64,000 nucleotides of DNA from JBFMFR01 sp040752025 (GCA_040752025.1 JBFMFR010000003.1:62001-126000); one strand, 5' to 3'; positions 52,055-61,588 are shown, counted from the first letter of the stretch. The notes: generated from the letters alone by a model not told the origin. Made by a program: numbers and translations.

Positions 52055-52297
52055 TTATTTCAGCCCGGATGCTTTTTCGTCCGCGCTGCCGCCGGCACGA
52101 CCATGGCGGTGTACGTTGCCAGGAATCTCCCTGCCCGTGTGCAGTTCGATAAAGGCCAGCAGCTCGGTTGGCGTGTGGATGGGTGCGGCTGCCCCGCTGT
52201 TGGCGTGCTGCACCCAACCTTTCCAGGCCTGGCCCTCGCCGGCGCGCCAGATGCGCAGGATGAATGAGTCCCTGGGATGAACCGCTGTTTGTGCCAT
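52055..52297 (-). CDS. Small protein, paralog of the eCIS leader protein
   Basis: 80 aa. ATG 52297 has GGAG 6 bases upstream; the upstream ATG at 52309 lacks a site. Core: DSFILRIWRAGEGQAWKGWVQ, HANSG, PTELLAFIELHTG, similar to the 45239-45502 protein. The tail is basic and Gly-rich. It lies between the large BTAD-ATPase regulator and the secreted FG-GAP gene on the same strand. Function unknown. Confidence 0.7.
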   Translation of the reverse strand: MAQTAVHPRDSFILRIWRAGEGQAWKGWVQHANSGAAAPIHTPTELLAFIELHTGREIPGNVHRHGRAGGSADEKASGLK

Positions 52298-52321
52298 GCT
52301 CTGCTCCATAAAAACAAAAAC

Positions 52322-52342
52322 TGCCACTAGAAACTAGTGACA
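52322..52342. promoter_or_regulatory. Operator-like inverted repeat
   Basis: CACTAG-AAA-CTAGTG, extended to 9-bp arms with one mismatch (TGCCACTAG / CTAGTGACA), lies 25 bases before the small gene start (52297). It could be a binding site for the neighbouring regulator. Its centre is three A residues, so it is not a good terminator. Confidence 0.35.
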
Positions 52343-52396
52343 GCATAGCATGGCGCTATCTCGCAAAAATCTCGTGATGGAAGATTCCCTGGGGAA

Positions 52397-55300
52397 CTAT
52401 GCCGACATTTTTTCACCCGGTGGGGTAGCAACGCTTTGCTGGCGCAAGGCGAGCAAGTCGCGCTCGATGGTGCGCGAGCTGACGCCTAAAGCCTGCGCCA
52501 GGTGATCGTGGTTGGGGGCGGCGCCTTGTTCCCGGGCCTGTTCCAGCAAGCGCAGCAAGCGCTGCCGGCGGCGCCTGGCTTTGCCGGGAATGCACTCGTC
52601 TTCCGGCGCAGCAACCGTCCAGGCCACTTCAACGTATTCATCTGGGCGCAGCGGCCTCCCGCCGGGAACACCCGCCCTGGGCAGGCTGACTCGAATCTTT
52701 TTGCCCTGACAGGCGTGATACGCAGCGATCAATTCCCGGTGAGCGGCCACATTTTCCACAAAAGAGCGCTCCAGGGCTTCATCCTCAATGTTCGCTTTCA
52801 ACCGCATCAACTCAGTATAACTTCGTGCCAGGTATTCACCACTACGCCGATCCTGGCAGGCTTCCAGCACCTGATAGCAAGTCAGGTTGACACGAAACGG
52901 CTCGTTGCCGCTGCTCAGGCCTTTGCGATCTTGAATTTCCAAGATTTGCTCAACGTAATGCAAGGCAGCGGACAGATCAGCGCGGCGCATGGCGATGCGC
53001 GCCAACCCTGCCAGGGATTCGAGGGCTTTATCCCAATGGACCACCTCCCGCCGGATGTTCATGGCCTGCTGGTAGGCCTGTGCAGCCTGGTCAACCTGAC
53101 CCAGGCCGGCCAGGGCATGGCCCAAAGAATCCAACAGCCAGCCCTCGGCCAGCCGATCGCCGATTTCTCGAGCGATTTCCAGGCCCTGCTGGCTGAGCTG
53201 CCTGGCAGCCTGATTATCGCTCAGGTGATGATACAACAGGCTCAAATAGGCTAACGCCTGGCACTGATACCAGCGAATGCCCAACTCCTCGACCAGCGAT
53301 AACCCTTCTTCGTAGTATGCTTTGGCCCGGTCGTAGTCGCCCAGGAGCTGGTAGAGGATACCCAGGTTGCACAAAGTCACCCCCACGTTCTCATGCGCCT
53401 GGATCGCCCGCTGGATCTCCAGGGCCTGTCCCATGTAAGAACGGGCTTTGGCATAGTCACCCCAGTTCAAGAACTCACCGGCCATGTTCTCGATCACCAA
53501 CGCTGTGCCGCGCTGGTCGCCGGTCTGGCGATGGATCTCCAACGCCCGCTGGTTATACTCTATGCTGGCAGCGTGATTCCCCTGGGCAGTAGCGATGTAG
53601 CCCAGGTTGGACAGGGAGCTGGCTTGCCTGGGACGGATGTCCACCTGAGCGGCGATCTCCAGGACCTGCTGGAAAAAACTGTTGGCCTGGGCATACTCGC
53701 CTGTGACCAAGTAAACTGTACCCAAGCCATGCAACCCGTCGGCTTCCAGCCGGCGCAGGCCGGTCGGGCGAGCCAGGGACAGCGCCTCTTCAAACTGGGT
53801 CAGGGCGGCAGCGTGTTCGCCCTGCAACAACAGCGCCCAGCCCCATTCCACGTGACCTTCGGTCTCGATGGTCACATCCTCGGCGACGCGGGCCAGTTCA
53901 ACCGCCCGCCTGGCGGCGACGATGGTGCTGGGAAAATCGCTGGTCTGGTCGGCCTGGATGGCCTGGCGCAGGGCGACTTGCGCCTGCCGGCGGACATCAG
54001 CGAGAGTCTCGGCCAGACCAGCTAAAACGTCTAGTTCCTGGCTTTGCGCCTGGCGCTCGCCCTGTAAATTGTAGATCTTTTCACGCGCCAGATGCAGATC
54101 GTACTGGCGCATCAAATCCGGCGCTCCGGGCAAGCGCGCTAACCCCTCCAGCGCCAGGGTATAGTGAATCAAAGCGTCCGTCAGGGCATACACCCGCATG
54201 GCCCGCTCGCCAGCCTGCTGGTGATAGGCTGCCGCCTGATCCCATACCTGGGCAATGCTCCAGTGATAGGCCAGCGCTTCGGGATTTTCCGGCGACAGGG
54301 CAGCCAGCGCTTCGGCCACGCTGGCGTGATTGAAGCGCTGGCGCGGCGGGGAGAGACGCTCGTAGGCAACACGGCGGATCTGGTCGTGAGCAAAGACGTA
54401 ATCTGCGCCGGTTTCGAAAGCGGGGAGGTCTCTGCCGCCCGCACTCAGAAGCAATGCATGGCTGCACAGTTCATCGCTGATCGCAAGTAGTTCCCGCTTC
54501 GGCAAACCGCTGGCTCGCTGCCACACATCGAAAGGCACGCTGCGGCCAATCACCGCCGCCAGCCCCAGGGCGTCTGCCAGCGAGGCAGGCAGGCGCTCCA
54601 GGCGATGCTGGATGCTCTGCACTACGCTGCCAGGCAAGGGCAAAGCGCTGTAATCGTCGGCGGCGTCATCCAACGGGGTGCTCCATGCGCCGGTAGAATC
54701 GCGGTAAAGCAAGCCGTCATCCACCAGGGAACGCAAAGTTTCAGTGAGAAAGAAAGGATTCCCTTCGGTTTCCTGGTACAACCGGGCGCTGAACAAGGTC
54801 GGCGGCTGCTCCAGGGCCAGAGCGCGCCGGATCAGTTCTGCGGTTTCGCCCTGATCCAGGCGAGGCAGATCCAGGCGACGAGGCAAGCGCGTATTCTGCA
54901 GAGCCGCCAGGGCTTCGGCGTGCTGTGGGGAAAGCTCTTCGCTGCGCACACTGAGCACGACCAGCAATGATGTATCCGCCAGGCGCGGCAGCAGGTAGCG
55001 CAAGGCAGCCAGGCTGGCCCGATCCATCCAGTGAGCATCTTCGAGGATAACCAGACAGGGGGCTGCACGGCCCAATGCCACGAAGGCGCGTCCCACGGCT
55101 TCTATCAGGCGGCGCTGTTCTTCTTCAGGCTTCAGTTCGGGCGGGGAAGCGCTGATCGCCAGTTCAGGCAGCAGCCGGGCCAGTTCTGCGTACCACACAG
55201 GCCCGAGGAACTTTTCATCCAGGACAGGCAAGCTCGAACGGAGGACTTCCACCAGGGGCTGGTAGGCTGGCGGGCCCGCCAGCTCATAGCTGCGCCCCCA

Positions 55301-56272
55301 GGCGACGCGCAGCCCGCGCCAGTGTGCGTTCTGGGCCAATTCTGCCAGCAGGCGCGTCTTGCCCACGCCAGCTTCGCCGTAGAGCAGCGCCATTCCTCCA
55401 GAATGGCGGGCGGCGGCCTCCGCCAGGCGCAATAATTCAGCCAACTCCGTTTTGCGGCCCACCAGGGGTAAACGATTGGGACGCTCCAGCAGTGGAGACA
55501 GACCAGGGCGGGCGCTGGCCGGCAACCAGGGGGATGCGTCCAACCCGAAGCGCTCAGCGATCTCGTTAGCCAGAGCCTGGGTCTCGGGGTCGGGCGGAAC
55601 GCCCAACTCATCCCTGAGCAAGCGCCGGCAGGCATCGAACTGACTGAGGGCTTCAGCAGGACGATCCAGCAGGTAGTACAGGCGCATGATTTCTCGGTGG
55701 GCTTCCTCATTATAGAGATCCTGGCTGATCCATGCCCTGGCGTGGACCAGCGCCTTATCGTACGCGCCCCGGCTCTTATAACCCGCCACCACCTGCCCCA
55801 ACGCCGCCAGGTAGAGGTTATGCAGCCGCTCGCGCTCCGGTAAGACCCAATCATCATAGAAGCCGGCCATAAACTCGCCGCGATACACAGCAATGCAGTG
55901 CTCAAGAGACTCTAAACTCCACTGAGCGCGTTCAGCACTTTGAGCGCAGGATTTTTCGAATTCTTCACTGTCGACCCAGATAGACACGGCGGGGTTCAAT
56001 TGGACACACCCAGCTTCGGCGAGCAGGATGGGATGCGGCTGAAAAGTGCGCCGGATGCGCCATAACGCCTGGTTGAGGCGGCGGCGGGCAACCTCGTCGG
56101 GCAGGTCTGGCCAGAAGATGCCCGACAGCAGGTCGCGGGTATGCGGACGCTGGCGGTTAGCGATCAAATAAGCCAACAGCGAGCGAGTCGTTGCTCCAGG
56201 GATAGGATCTATGGGAACGTCACCCCAAGCAATCACCAAACCACCCAATAGAGAGATACATAAAACGCCCAT
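52397..56272 (-). CDS. Large BTAD-ATPase-TPR regulator with a C-terminal HTH
   Basis: 1291 aa. About 1-100 is a winged-helix SARP-type DNA-binding part (RSLLAYLIANRQRPHTRDLLSGIFWP), about 105-250 the BTAD helices. An AAA ATPase follows with Walker A GEAGVGKTRLL (about 297) and Walker B LVILEDAHWMD (about 404). Then come TPR-like repeats to about 1150 (LGNLGYIATAQGNHAASIEYNQRAL-type units). The last about 60 residues include RRRRQRLLRLLEQAREQG and LAQALGVSSRTIERDLLAL, a helix-turn-helix of DeoR/HTH_11 type. Two DNA-binding ends around an ATPase are uncommon. ATG 56272 follows GAGGT. Likely an ATP-dependent activator sensing an unknown signal. Confidence 0.88.
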   Translation of the reverse strand: MGVLCISLLGGLVIAWGDVPIDPIPGATTRSLLAYLIANRQRPHTRDLLSGIFWPDLPDEVARRRLNQALWRIRRTFQPHPILLAEAGCVQLNPAVSIWVDSEEFEKSCAQSAERAQWSLESLEHCIAVYRGEFMAGFYDDWVLPERERLHNLYLAALGQVVAGYKSRGAYDKALVHARAWISQDLYNEEAHREIMRLYYLLDRPAEALSQFDACRRLLRDELGVPPDPETQALANEIAERFGLDASPWLPASARPGLSPLLERPNRLPLVGRKTELAELLRLAEAAARHSGGMALLYGEAGVGKTRLLAELAQNAHWRGLRVAWGRSYELAGPPAYQPLVEVLRSSLPVLDEKFLGPVWYAELARLLPELAISASPPELKPEEEQRRLIEAVGRAFVALGRAAPCLVILEDAHWMDRASLAALRYLLPRLADTSLLVVLSVRSEELSPQHAEALAALQNTRLPRRLDLPRLDQGETAELIRRALALEQPPTLFSARLYQETEGNPFFLTETLRSLVDDGLLYRDSTGAWSTPLDDAADDYSALPLPGSVVQSIQHRLERLPASLADALGLAAVIGRSVPFDVWQRASGLPKRELLAISDELCSHALLLSAGGRDLPAFETGADYVFAHDQIRRVAYERLSPPRQRFNHASVAEALAALSPENPEALAYHWSIAQVWDQAAAYHQQAGERAMRVYALTDALIHYTLALEGLARLPGAPDLMRQYDLHLAREKIYNLQGERQAQSQELDVLAGLAETLADVRRQAQVALRQAIQADQTSDFPSTIVAARRAVELARVAEDVTIETEGHVEWGWALLLQGEHAAALTQFEEALSLARPTGLRRLEADGLHGLGTVYLVTGEYAQANSFFQQVLEIAAQVDIRPRQASSLSNLGYIATAQGNHAASIEYNQRALEIHRQTGDQRGTALVIENMAGEFLNWGDYAKARSYMGQALEIQRAIQAHENVGVTLCNLGILYQLLGDYDRAKAYYEEGLSLVEELGIRWYQCQALAYLSLLYHHLSDNQAARQLSQQGLEIAREIGDRLAEGWLLDSLGHALAGLGQVDQAAQAYQQAMNIRREVVHWDKALESLAGLARIAMRRADLSAALHYVEQILEIQDRKGLSSGNEPFRVNLTCYQVLEACQDRRSGEYLARSYTELMRLKANIEDEALERSFVENVAAHRELIAAYHACQGKKIRVSLPRAGVPGGRPLRPDEYVEVAWTVAAPEDECIPGKARRRRQRLLRLLEQAREQGAAPNHDHLAQALGVSSRTIERDLLALRQQSVATPPGEKMSA

Positions 56273-56346
56273 TGTTACCTCACAGGGCGTAGTTTACCAC
56301 ACAGTATGTTTGCGATAATTCCTTGTGACAACATTGGGATACAGTT

Positions 56347-56379
56347 GAAGCACACAAAGTTTTCTGCTTTGTGCACTTC
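56347..56379 (-). terminator. Hairpin after the 70-aa gene
   Basis: GAAG-CA-CACAAAG pairs with CTTTGTG-CA-CTTC around a 7-base loop, with a CA/CA internal mismatch, 6 bases after the 70-aa gene stop. It lies upstream of the large regulator, and no long U tract follows. Confidence 0.4.
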
Positions 56380-56384
56380 ATGGT

Positions 56385-56597
56385 TCACCTATCCTGAATT
56401 TCCCGGATGTCCACTAAGATCAGCCTGGCCCCTAAATCGCGCAGTTTGGCGATCAACCCGTATGTTGCGGCCTGATCGCTAACCTGGCCGGACAGGATGG
56501 TTTCTTCCTGGCCGACATGCGTCAGGCTGAGACCCTCCAGCCACTCGGCCCAACTCTCGTCCAGGTGACCCTTGACACGGATTTCCACTCGCTGCAT
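56385..56597 (-). CDS. Small conserved Chloroflexi-type protein
   Basis: 70 aa: MQRVEIRVKGHLDESWAEW, then LTHVGQEETILSGQVSDQAA and LIAKLRDLGARLILVDI. Alternating strand and helix suggest a small alpha/beta fold. This pattern resembles small Chloroflexi proteins I have seen, but I cannot name a function. ATG 56597 follows GGAGG. A strong hairpin separates it from the membrane-protein gene upstream. Confidence 0.8.
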   Translation of the reverse strand: MQRVEIRVKGHLDESWAEWLEGLSLTHVGQEETILSGQVSDQAATYGLIAKLRDLGARLILVDIREIQDR

Positions 56598-56614
56598 CGA
56601 TATCCTCCAAATAA

Positions 56615-56650
56615 GTTCAGGCAGGCCTCTGACAGGAGGCCTGCCTGAAC
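56615..56650 (-). terminator. Perfect 15-bp intercistronic hairpin
   Basis: GTTCAGGCAGGCCTC pairs exactly with GAGGCCTGCCTGAAC over a 6-base loop, between the membrane-protein stop (56663) and the 70-aa gene start (56597). On the minus strand CTTATTT follows. Likely a terminator or attenuator. Confidence 0.75.
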
Positions 56651-56662
56651 CTCGGGCGCTGC

Positions 56663-57235
56663 TCAGCTCTGCTCGGCTTTGCCAAAGAGCTGGCGCTTCT
56701 CGAAATAGGGCTTGAAGATCAGGTAGGCGCCCAGGACGATGATCAGGACGGCGCCGTTGACGCCTTCCATTCCAACCAGGTCCAGTACGCCGCCAATGAC
56801 CGAGAGGATGCCCAGGAAGGTGGTGAACCCGCTCATGCGTAGGCCGTTGAAATAGCGGGCGGCATTCAGGCCCAGGAAGATCAATCCAACGCCGATGGAC
56901 CACCAGCCGCCCCTGACGATCTCCTCCGGGACAAACATGAAGCCACCCAGCAGGACCAGGAAAGCGCCCCAGGCCATGGTTTCGAGGCGCTTATTGAGAG
57001 CGGCTTTCTCGGGTTGAATCTCAATGACTTCTTCTTTCTTCTCTTCAGGCTGGCTCATCGTTGCCAGCAGGACGATGCCGACAATTCCCAGGATAATGGG
57101 CGGGACCCAGGGCATATTGATATCGCCGACCATGAACATCAGTTTCTCGGGCGGGAGGGCCAGGTTGGCTACGGTCAACCCCCCAGCAATCAGCAGACAG
57201 ATGATCCCCCAGATGAGTTTCGACTTGTTCATCAT
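56663..57235 (-). CDS. Membrane protein of unknown function
   Basis: 190 aa, ATG 57235 (or ATG 57232) after GGAG. About five membrane helices: IICLLIAGGLTVANLAL, WVPPIILGIVGIVLLAT, MAWGAFLVLLGGFMFV, WWSIGVGLIFLGLNAA and a final IIVLGAYLIF. A charged loop (SQPEEKKEEVIEIQPEKAAL) separates the second and third. No catalytic motif. It lies directly downstream of the Lnt-like gene on the same strand, 43 bases away, so they may be co-transcribed. Confidence 0.8.
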   Translation of the reverse strand: MMNKSKLIWGIICLLIAGGLTVANLALPPEKLMFMVGDINMPWVPPIILGIVGIVLLATMSQPEEKKEEVIEIQPEKAALNKRLETMAWGAFLVLLGGFMFVPEEIVRGGWWSIGVGLIFLGLNAARYFNGLRMSGFTTFLGILSVIGGVLDLVGMEGVNGAVLIIVLGAYLIFKPYFEKRQLFGKAEQS

Positions 57236-57278
57236 ATATTCTCCTTTTCTTCTTATTTCTATTATTCTTATTTCTTGC

Positions 57279-58793
57279 TTATGCTTCTGAAATCTCAACA
57301 ACCAAATTGCGCTGGGTCTGCTTGCTGGCCAAACGCTGCTCCACAACAGGGTAGATCATGAAAACCACGAGCCCTGCCAGCATTGCCCAACCCAGGATAT
57401 CTCCCAGAGAGGTGTACAAAGTGCCCTTGCCGGTGCCCAGGGTCACATCGCTGACCAGGACTAACGGAGAGCCATCGATGTCAACATCCAGGACAAGCTG
57501 CCGGCCGTAAGGGTCGATGACGGCGGCTACACTGTATGCTCCGGTGACAACCACGACGGTCCGGTTTTCTACGGCGCGGAAGGTGGTATTCTGCCAAAGC
57601 TGCTCACCGAAACCGGCGAACTCTTTATAAGGCGCAGCGATCAACTGTGCGCCGCCCTGGGCCAGTTTGCGGGCAACATCGGTGTAGTTGCCATCCGCGC
57701 AGATCAGGGTGGCCATGCGGCCGAAGCTGGTCTCGAAGACCGGGAAGACGCCGCCCTGAACATCATAGAATTCACCTGCCGGGATGTGAGTCTTTTGGTA
57801 GGTTTCAGAGAACTCGCCCTGCGGGCTGAGCAAGACCGCCTGGTTGCGCCTGAGTTCACCTTCTTTGAGGACCGAATACGAGATGAAGATGTATGCGCCG
57901 GTTTCTTTGGCGATCTGGCGGAACTCTTGCGTGTATTCCTCCTGCGGGTCGAAGTTGAACATCATCTCCGAAGTGAAGATGACCTGCGCTCCCTGGGAAG
58001 CGGCCTGGCGCGCCTGCTGAGCAAAGGTATCGAAGCGTACCTGCGAGTCATTCACCTCATCATGGTGAGCAGGGAGCGAAAAACCAGAGCGTAATGTGGC
58101 TACACGAACTGTGGTTGCTCCGGCTGGCGACTGATTCAGGATCACCAGGCTAAGGGCCACCCATACAGCCAGGGAACCGCCTGCCACCGCCAACCAATTC
58201 CGGGAGAGGCGCATATCTAGCCTGGCTTCGACCGGGACAGCCTGCCTGAGGTCAACCAGGGCAATCACCGCCTGCGCCAGGGCATAATTGACCAGCATGA
58301 TCAGGATGTTCAGCCCGAAAATGCTGAAAATCGACACGGGCTGGATCAACCAGGCCTGGGTTGCCTGAGAATAACCGATGAAAGCGCTGGTAGCAATCAC
58401 CGGGATAAAGGTGACGCGCACCATCTCGAACCCCACCCAGCCCACAACGCCTTGCAAGACCAGCCAGCGGTAGCGAGTGCGTTCGATGAAAGCCCTTTCG
58501 CGATAGGCGAAAAAAGCGATGAACGCGACCAGCACGCCCAAATAGGTGAAGAACGGCCCCGCTTCCGATCCAAACAGCCGCGCCAGGTATGGGCCTAGCC
58601 AGACCAGCAGATAGATCGCCGGCGCCAGGCTGGCATGCTTCAGGGGAAGCAACCGGTACTGCGCAAAGATGGCCGGCACAAAAGCGAACCAGGCCAGCCA
58701 CCAGGTGCCATAGGGCGGGAAAGACAGCAGCAACAACACACCGCTCAAGGCGGATAAGAGGATACCAAGCACAAAACGTGTACGAGAATTCAT
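57279..58793 (-). CDS. Apolipoprotein N-acyltransferase-like nitrilase-family membrane protein
   Basis: 504 aa. The N-terminal half has about six membrane helices (FVLGILLSALSGVLLLLSFPPYGTWW, the usual Lnt opening). The C-terminal half is a carbon-nitrogen hydrolase domain with Glu in FTSEMMF (about 274), Lys in YQKTHIPAGEF (about 331) and Cys in LICADGNY (about 363), the expected Glu-Lys-Cys triad, then a last helix. Lnt adds the third acyl chain to lipoproteins. The loop around the Cys (ICADGNYTD) differs from typical Lnt (ICYE), so a related acyltransferase is possible. GGAG precedes ATG 58793. Confidence 0.82.
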   Translation of the reverse strand: MNSRTRFVLGILLSALSGVLLLLSFPPYGTWWLAWFAFVPAIFAQYRLLPLKHASLAPAIYLLVWLGPYLARLFGSEAGPFFTYLGVLVAFIAFFAYRERAFIERTRYRWLVLQGVVGWVGFEMVRVTFIPVIATSAFIGYSQATQAWLIQPVSIFSIFGLNILIMLVNYALAQAVIALVDLRQAVPVEARLDMRLSRNWLAVAGGSLAVWVALSLVILNQSPAGATTVRVATLRSGFSLPAHHDEVNDSQVRFDTFAQQARQAASQGAQVIFTSEMMFNFDPQEEYTQEFRQIAKETGAYIFISYSVLKEGELRRNQAVLLSPQGEFSETYQKTHIPAGEFYDVQGGVFPVFETSFGRMATLICADGNYTDVARKLAQGGAQLIAAPYKEFAGFGEQLWQNTTFRAVENRTVVVVTGAYSVAAVIDPYGRQLVLDVDIDGSPLVLVSDVTLGTGKGTLYTSLGDILGWAMLAGLVVFMIYPVVEQRLASKQTQRNLVVEISEA

Positions 58794-58833
58794 TTTCTAC
58801 TCCTTTCGAACCTTCGTACATACTATATAACAA

Positions 58834-58878
58834 TCAACCCCCTGTGCGCATCTACCGAAGAGTAGATCAGGGGGTTGA
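58834..58878. terminator. Large two-part hairpin between the LuxR and Lnt-like genes
   Basis: CAACCCCCTG pairs with CAGGGGGTTG (plus one extra T-A pair), and inside it ATCTAC pairs with GTAGAT over a 6-base loop, with a 5-base bulge. It follows the LuxR stop (58908) on the minus strand. The run of T lies before rather than after the stem in that direction, so it may also be a leader structure of the Lnt-like transcript. Confidence 0.55.
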
Positions 58879-58907
58879 AAAAAGGACGGACGAGGTTGAT
58901 TGCAGGC

Positions 58908-61550
58908 TTACAACAGACCGAGTTCTTTGGCCCGCATGGCCGCTTCTGTGCGGTTGCGCACTCCCAACTTCCCGCACAAATTATGCACGTGCGATTTGGC
59001 CGTCCCGGTAGTAATGACCAGTTGCTCAGCAATCTCGCGGTTGGACATCCCGGATGTAACCAGGCGCAGGACTTCCAGCTCGCGCTCACTCAACGGTTCG
59101 ACCAGGGAGGCCAGACTGGCCGGTTTGCCGCCGGTCTCCCCCACCATCACAGCCAGTATGCGCCTGACGTAATCCGGCATTCCACGGCGGGCCGCCACCT
59201 GGCGCAAAAGCGGGACCAGCTTTTCCCCGGCCTCGACAAAGACGCGCACGAATCCGCTGCCTTCGGCCAGGTGGAGCGCCTCGGTCAGATATGCCAGGGC
59301 GGACTCTTGCTTTTCAGCGACAGCAGCCTGAAGGGCGCGGATTGCGATCAACCCATAGCCCCACTCATTGGCCTGGGCGATCTGACCCAGGCTTTCCAGA
59401 TAAGCCCTGGCCTGAACATCTGGCAGTGTACGCGCCTTGGTAACACCCAGAAAGCGGTAAAAGGAGTGGCCGTCCAACTGCGTCGAAAGCCGATCACTCC
59501 AGCCTTCAACGGACTCGCCTTTGGCTAGCATGAGCAGCACCTGGGCCACGTCCATGCGCTCGACCATCGGCGCAGGGACCTTGCCGGCGCGGGCCAGCGC
59601 CCTGGCATGCTCCAGGGCCTGGCTGGCGCCAGCCAAATCGCCCTGGGCGATGCGCAGACGGACACACAGCACCCAGCAGCCAGACAGGAACTCGTCATCT
59701 TGCGAACGCTGGCTGATGGCGATGGCCTTCTGCAAATGCGCATCGCTCTCGTCCAACGCATTCCACTCGTAATACAAAGCGGCTAAATCCATATAGGCCA
59801 AGGCGTTGACCGGCATCTGGCCGCCCTGCCGGGCAGCGCGTTGAGAATATTCCAGGGCCTGATAGAGCTGCCCGCGCACGGCGAAGACACGCCCCATGAA
59901 AATCAGGTCGGTCAGGGCGGCGTAATGATTACCTGTAGCTTGAGCAGCGTGTAATGCTTCCATTAAAACCTGTTCAGCCGCACGCATTTTACCCATGTGC
60001 CAGTAGGCCATGCCCAAATTCATGGCAACGATGCCCCTGGAATTGGTCGAGCTTTCCGGCAGCAGTTCCAAGGCGCGCCGAGATCGCTCGACCATGCGAG
60101 CGTGATCGCCTGCGCCGCGCGCCAGGTAGGCCTGGGCGGAATAGATCTCCCCCAGGAAGGCAGGGATTTCCCGGGCGGCCTGCTCCAGGCGCTCCAACAG
60201 CGGGGCCGCCAGGTCGAATTGTCCAGCCAGGAGCAAGGGCCAGCAGTAATTGAAACACAGTTGGGGATTGGAAAGCAGGATTTCTTCAGGTAAGGATTGG
60301 AACCAGCCCAGCACGGTGAGCACTTCGCCGCGCTTGAGGAATTCTGTGCCGGCGCGCTGAATGAGGCTGCCCGCCCGCTCCCAGTCACGCGCAGACAGGG
60401 CGTGCCGAACGGCTTCGACCTCCAGGCCTTCGGCTTCGAACCAGACACTGGCTCGCTGGTGAAGTTCGGGGACAAGCTCGGAGGAAGATGCCAGCAGGCG
60501 ATGTTGCAGCAGCTCGGCGAACAAACGGTGATAACGATACCAGCCCCTGGATTGATCCAGCGGGACAATGAACAGGTTGGCCTGTTCCAGGCCCTCGAGC
60601 AGCGCCTGGCTGCCGGTTTCCTCAACCAATGCATCGCATAACGGACCGGATAAACGCTCGAGGATCGAAGTCTTGAGCAGGAAATCCTTGATCTCAGAAG
60701 ATTGGCGCTCGTAGACCTCTTCGATCAAATAATCCAGGATGAAGCGGGAGGAACCGGTAAAAGCCTGGATGAAGCCAGGTAGATCCTGGCGCCCGCGCAT
60801 GGAAAGCGCCGCCAGTTGCAAGCCAGCGATCCAGCCCTCGGTGCGGCGCTCCAGGGCGGCGATTTCCTCAGGCGCCAGCGCCAATCCCATGACACGCTCC
60901 AGGAAATCGGCGGTTTCGCCGGCTGTGAAGCGCAGATCATCCTGACGGATTTCGAGCACCTGCTCCCTGGCGCGCAGCCTTGCCACAGGCAAGAGCGGGT
61001 CTTCCCGCGTCAGGATTACCAGGTGCATGTGGGGCGGGAGATGGTCTAAGAGGAAGGTCAACTGTTGGTGAATAGCGGGGGTGGAAATGACGTGATAATC
61101 GTCGAGCACCAGGATGAGGGGCTCGGCCAGGGCAGCGATGTCGTTGACCAGCATGGTCAGGACGATCTCGAAGGGAGGCGGCTGCGGCGATTGGAGCGTG
61201 GACAGCACCGCCCCACCGAGGCTCTCTTCCACGCCTCGCAACGCAGCGATGAAATAAGCCAGAAAACGCGCCGGGTCGTTGTCGCTCTCCTCCAGGGAGA
61301 GCCAGGCGACCCTGGACGACAGAGCAACCCGGGCTTTGCCCTCAACGCCGCCGCCCAACCAAGCGGCGACGAGGGTGGTCTTGCCATAGCCGGCCGGAGC
61401 GGAGACCAGGGTAAGCTTGCGGGAGAAGCGGGTATCCTGAGACAAACCGGCTTCCAACTGTCCGAGCAGCCGCGGCCGCGGCACCAGGTTGGGCCGGGGA
61501 ACCGGAAAGTAGAACTTGGTGGCAAGCAGAGGCGTGGACACAGGTCTCAC
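58908..61550 (-). CDS. MalT-like LuxR-family ATP-dependent regulator
   Basis: 880 aa. N terminus LLATKFYFPVPRPNLVPRPRLL and P-loop SAPAGYGKTTLVAAWL mark the MalT/LAL type. LILVLDDYHVI is the Walker B. TPR-like helices fill about 340-800. The C terminus (LSERELEVLRLVTSGMSNREIAEQLVI, HNLCGKLGVRNRTEAAMRA) is a LuxR HTH. It probably binds a ligand and ATP and activates genes. GTG 61550 is assumed; no clear ribosome site is seen, and GTG 61541 is possible. A good promoter lies about 40-70 bases upstream. Confidence 0.92.
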   Translation of the reverse strand: MRPVSTPLLATKFYFPVPRPNLVPRPRLLGQLEAGLSQDTRFSRKLTLVSAPAGYGKTTLVAAWLGGGVEGKARVALSSRVAWLSLEESDNDPARFLAYFIAALRGVEESLGGAVLSTLQSPQPPPFEIVLTMLVNDIAALAEPLILVLDDYHVISTPAIHQQLTFLLDHLPPHMHLVILTREDPLLPVARLRAREQVLEIRQDDLRFTAGETADFLERVMGLALAPEEIAALERRTEGWIAGLQLAALSMRGRQDLPGFIQAFTGSSRFILDYLIEEVYERQSSEIKDFLLKTSILERLSGPLCDALVEETGSQALLEGLEQANLFIVPLDQSRGWYRYHRLFAELLQHRLLASSSELVPELHQRASVWFEAEGLEVEAVRHALSARDWERAGSLIQRAGTEFLKRGEVLTVLGWFQSLPEEILLSNPQLCFNYCWPLLLAGQFDLAAPLLERLEQAAREIPAFLGEIYSAQAYLARGAGDHARMVERSRRALELLPESSTNSRGIVAMNLGMAYWHMGKMRAAEQVLMEALHAAQATGNHYAALTDLIFMGRVFAVRGQLYQALEYSQRAARQGGQMPVNALAYMDLAALYYEWNALDESDAHLQKAIAISQRSQDDEFLSGCWVLCVRLRIAQGDLAGASQALEHARALARAGKVPAPMVERMDVAQVLLMLAKGESVEGWSDRLSTQLDGHSFYRFLGVTKARTLPDVQARAYLESLGQIAQANEWGYGLIAIRALQAAVAEKQESALAYLTEALHLAEGSGFVRVFVEAGEKLVPLLRQVAARRGMPDYVRRILAVMVGETGGKPASLASLVEPLSERELEVLRLVTSGMSNREIAEQLVITTGTAKSHVHNLCGKLGVRNRTEAAMRAKELGLL

Positions 61551-61588
61551 CTTCAGGAGGCTGTTTGTGCGGAGTCCAGACTGATTTT

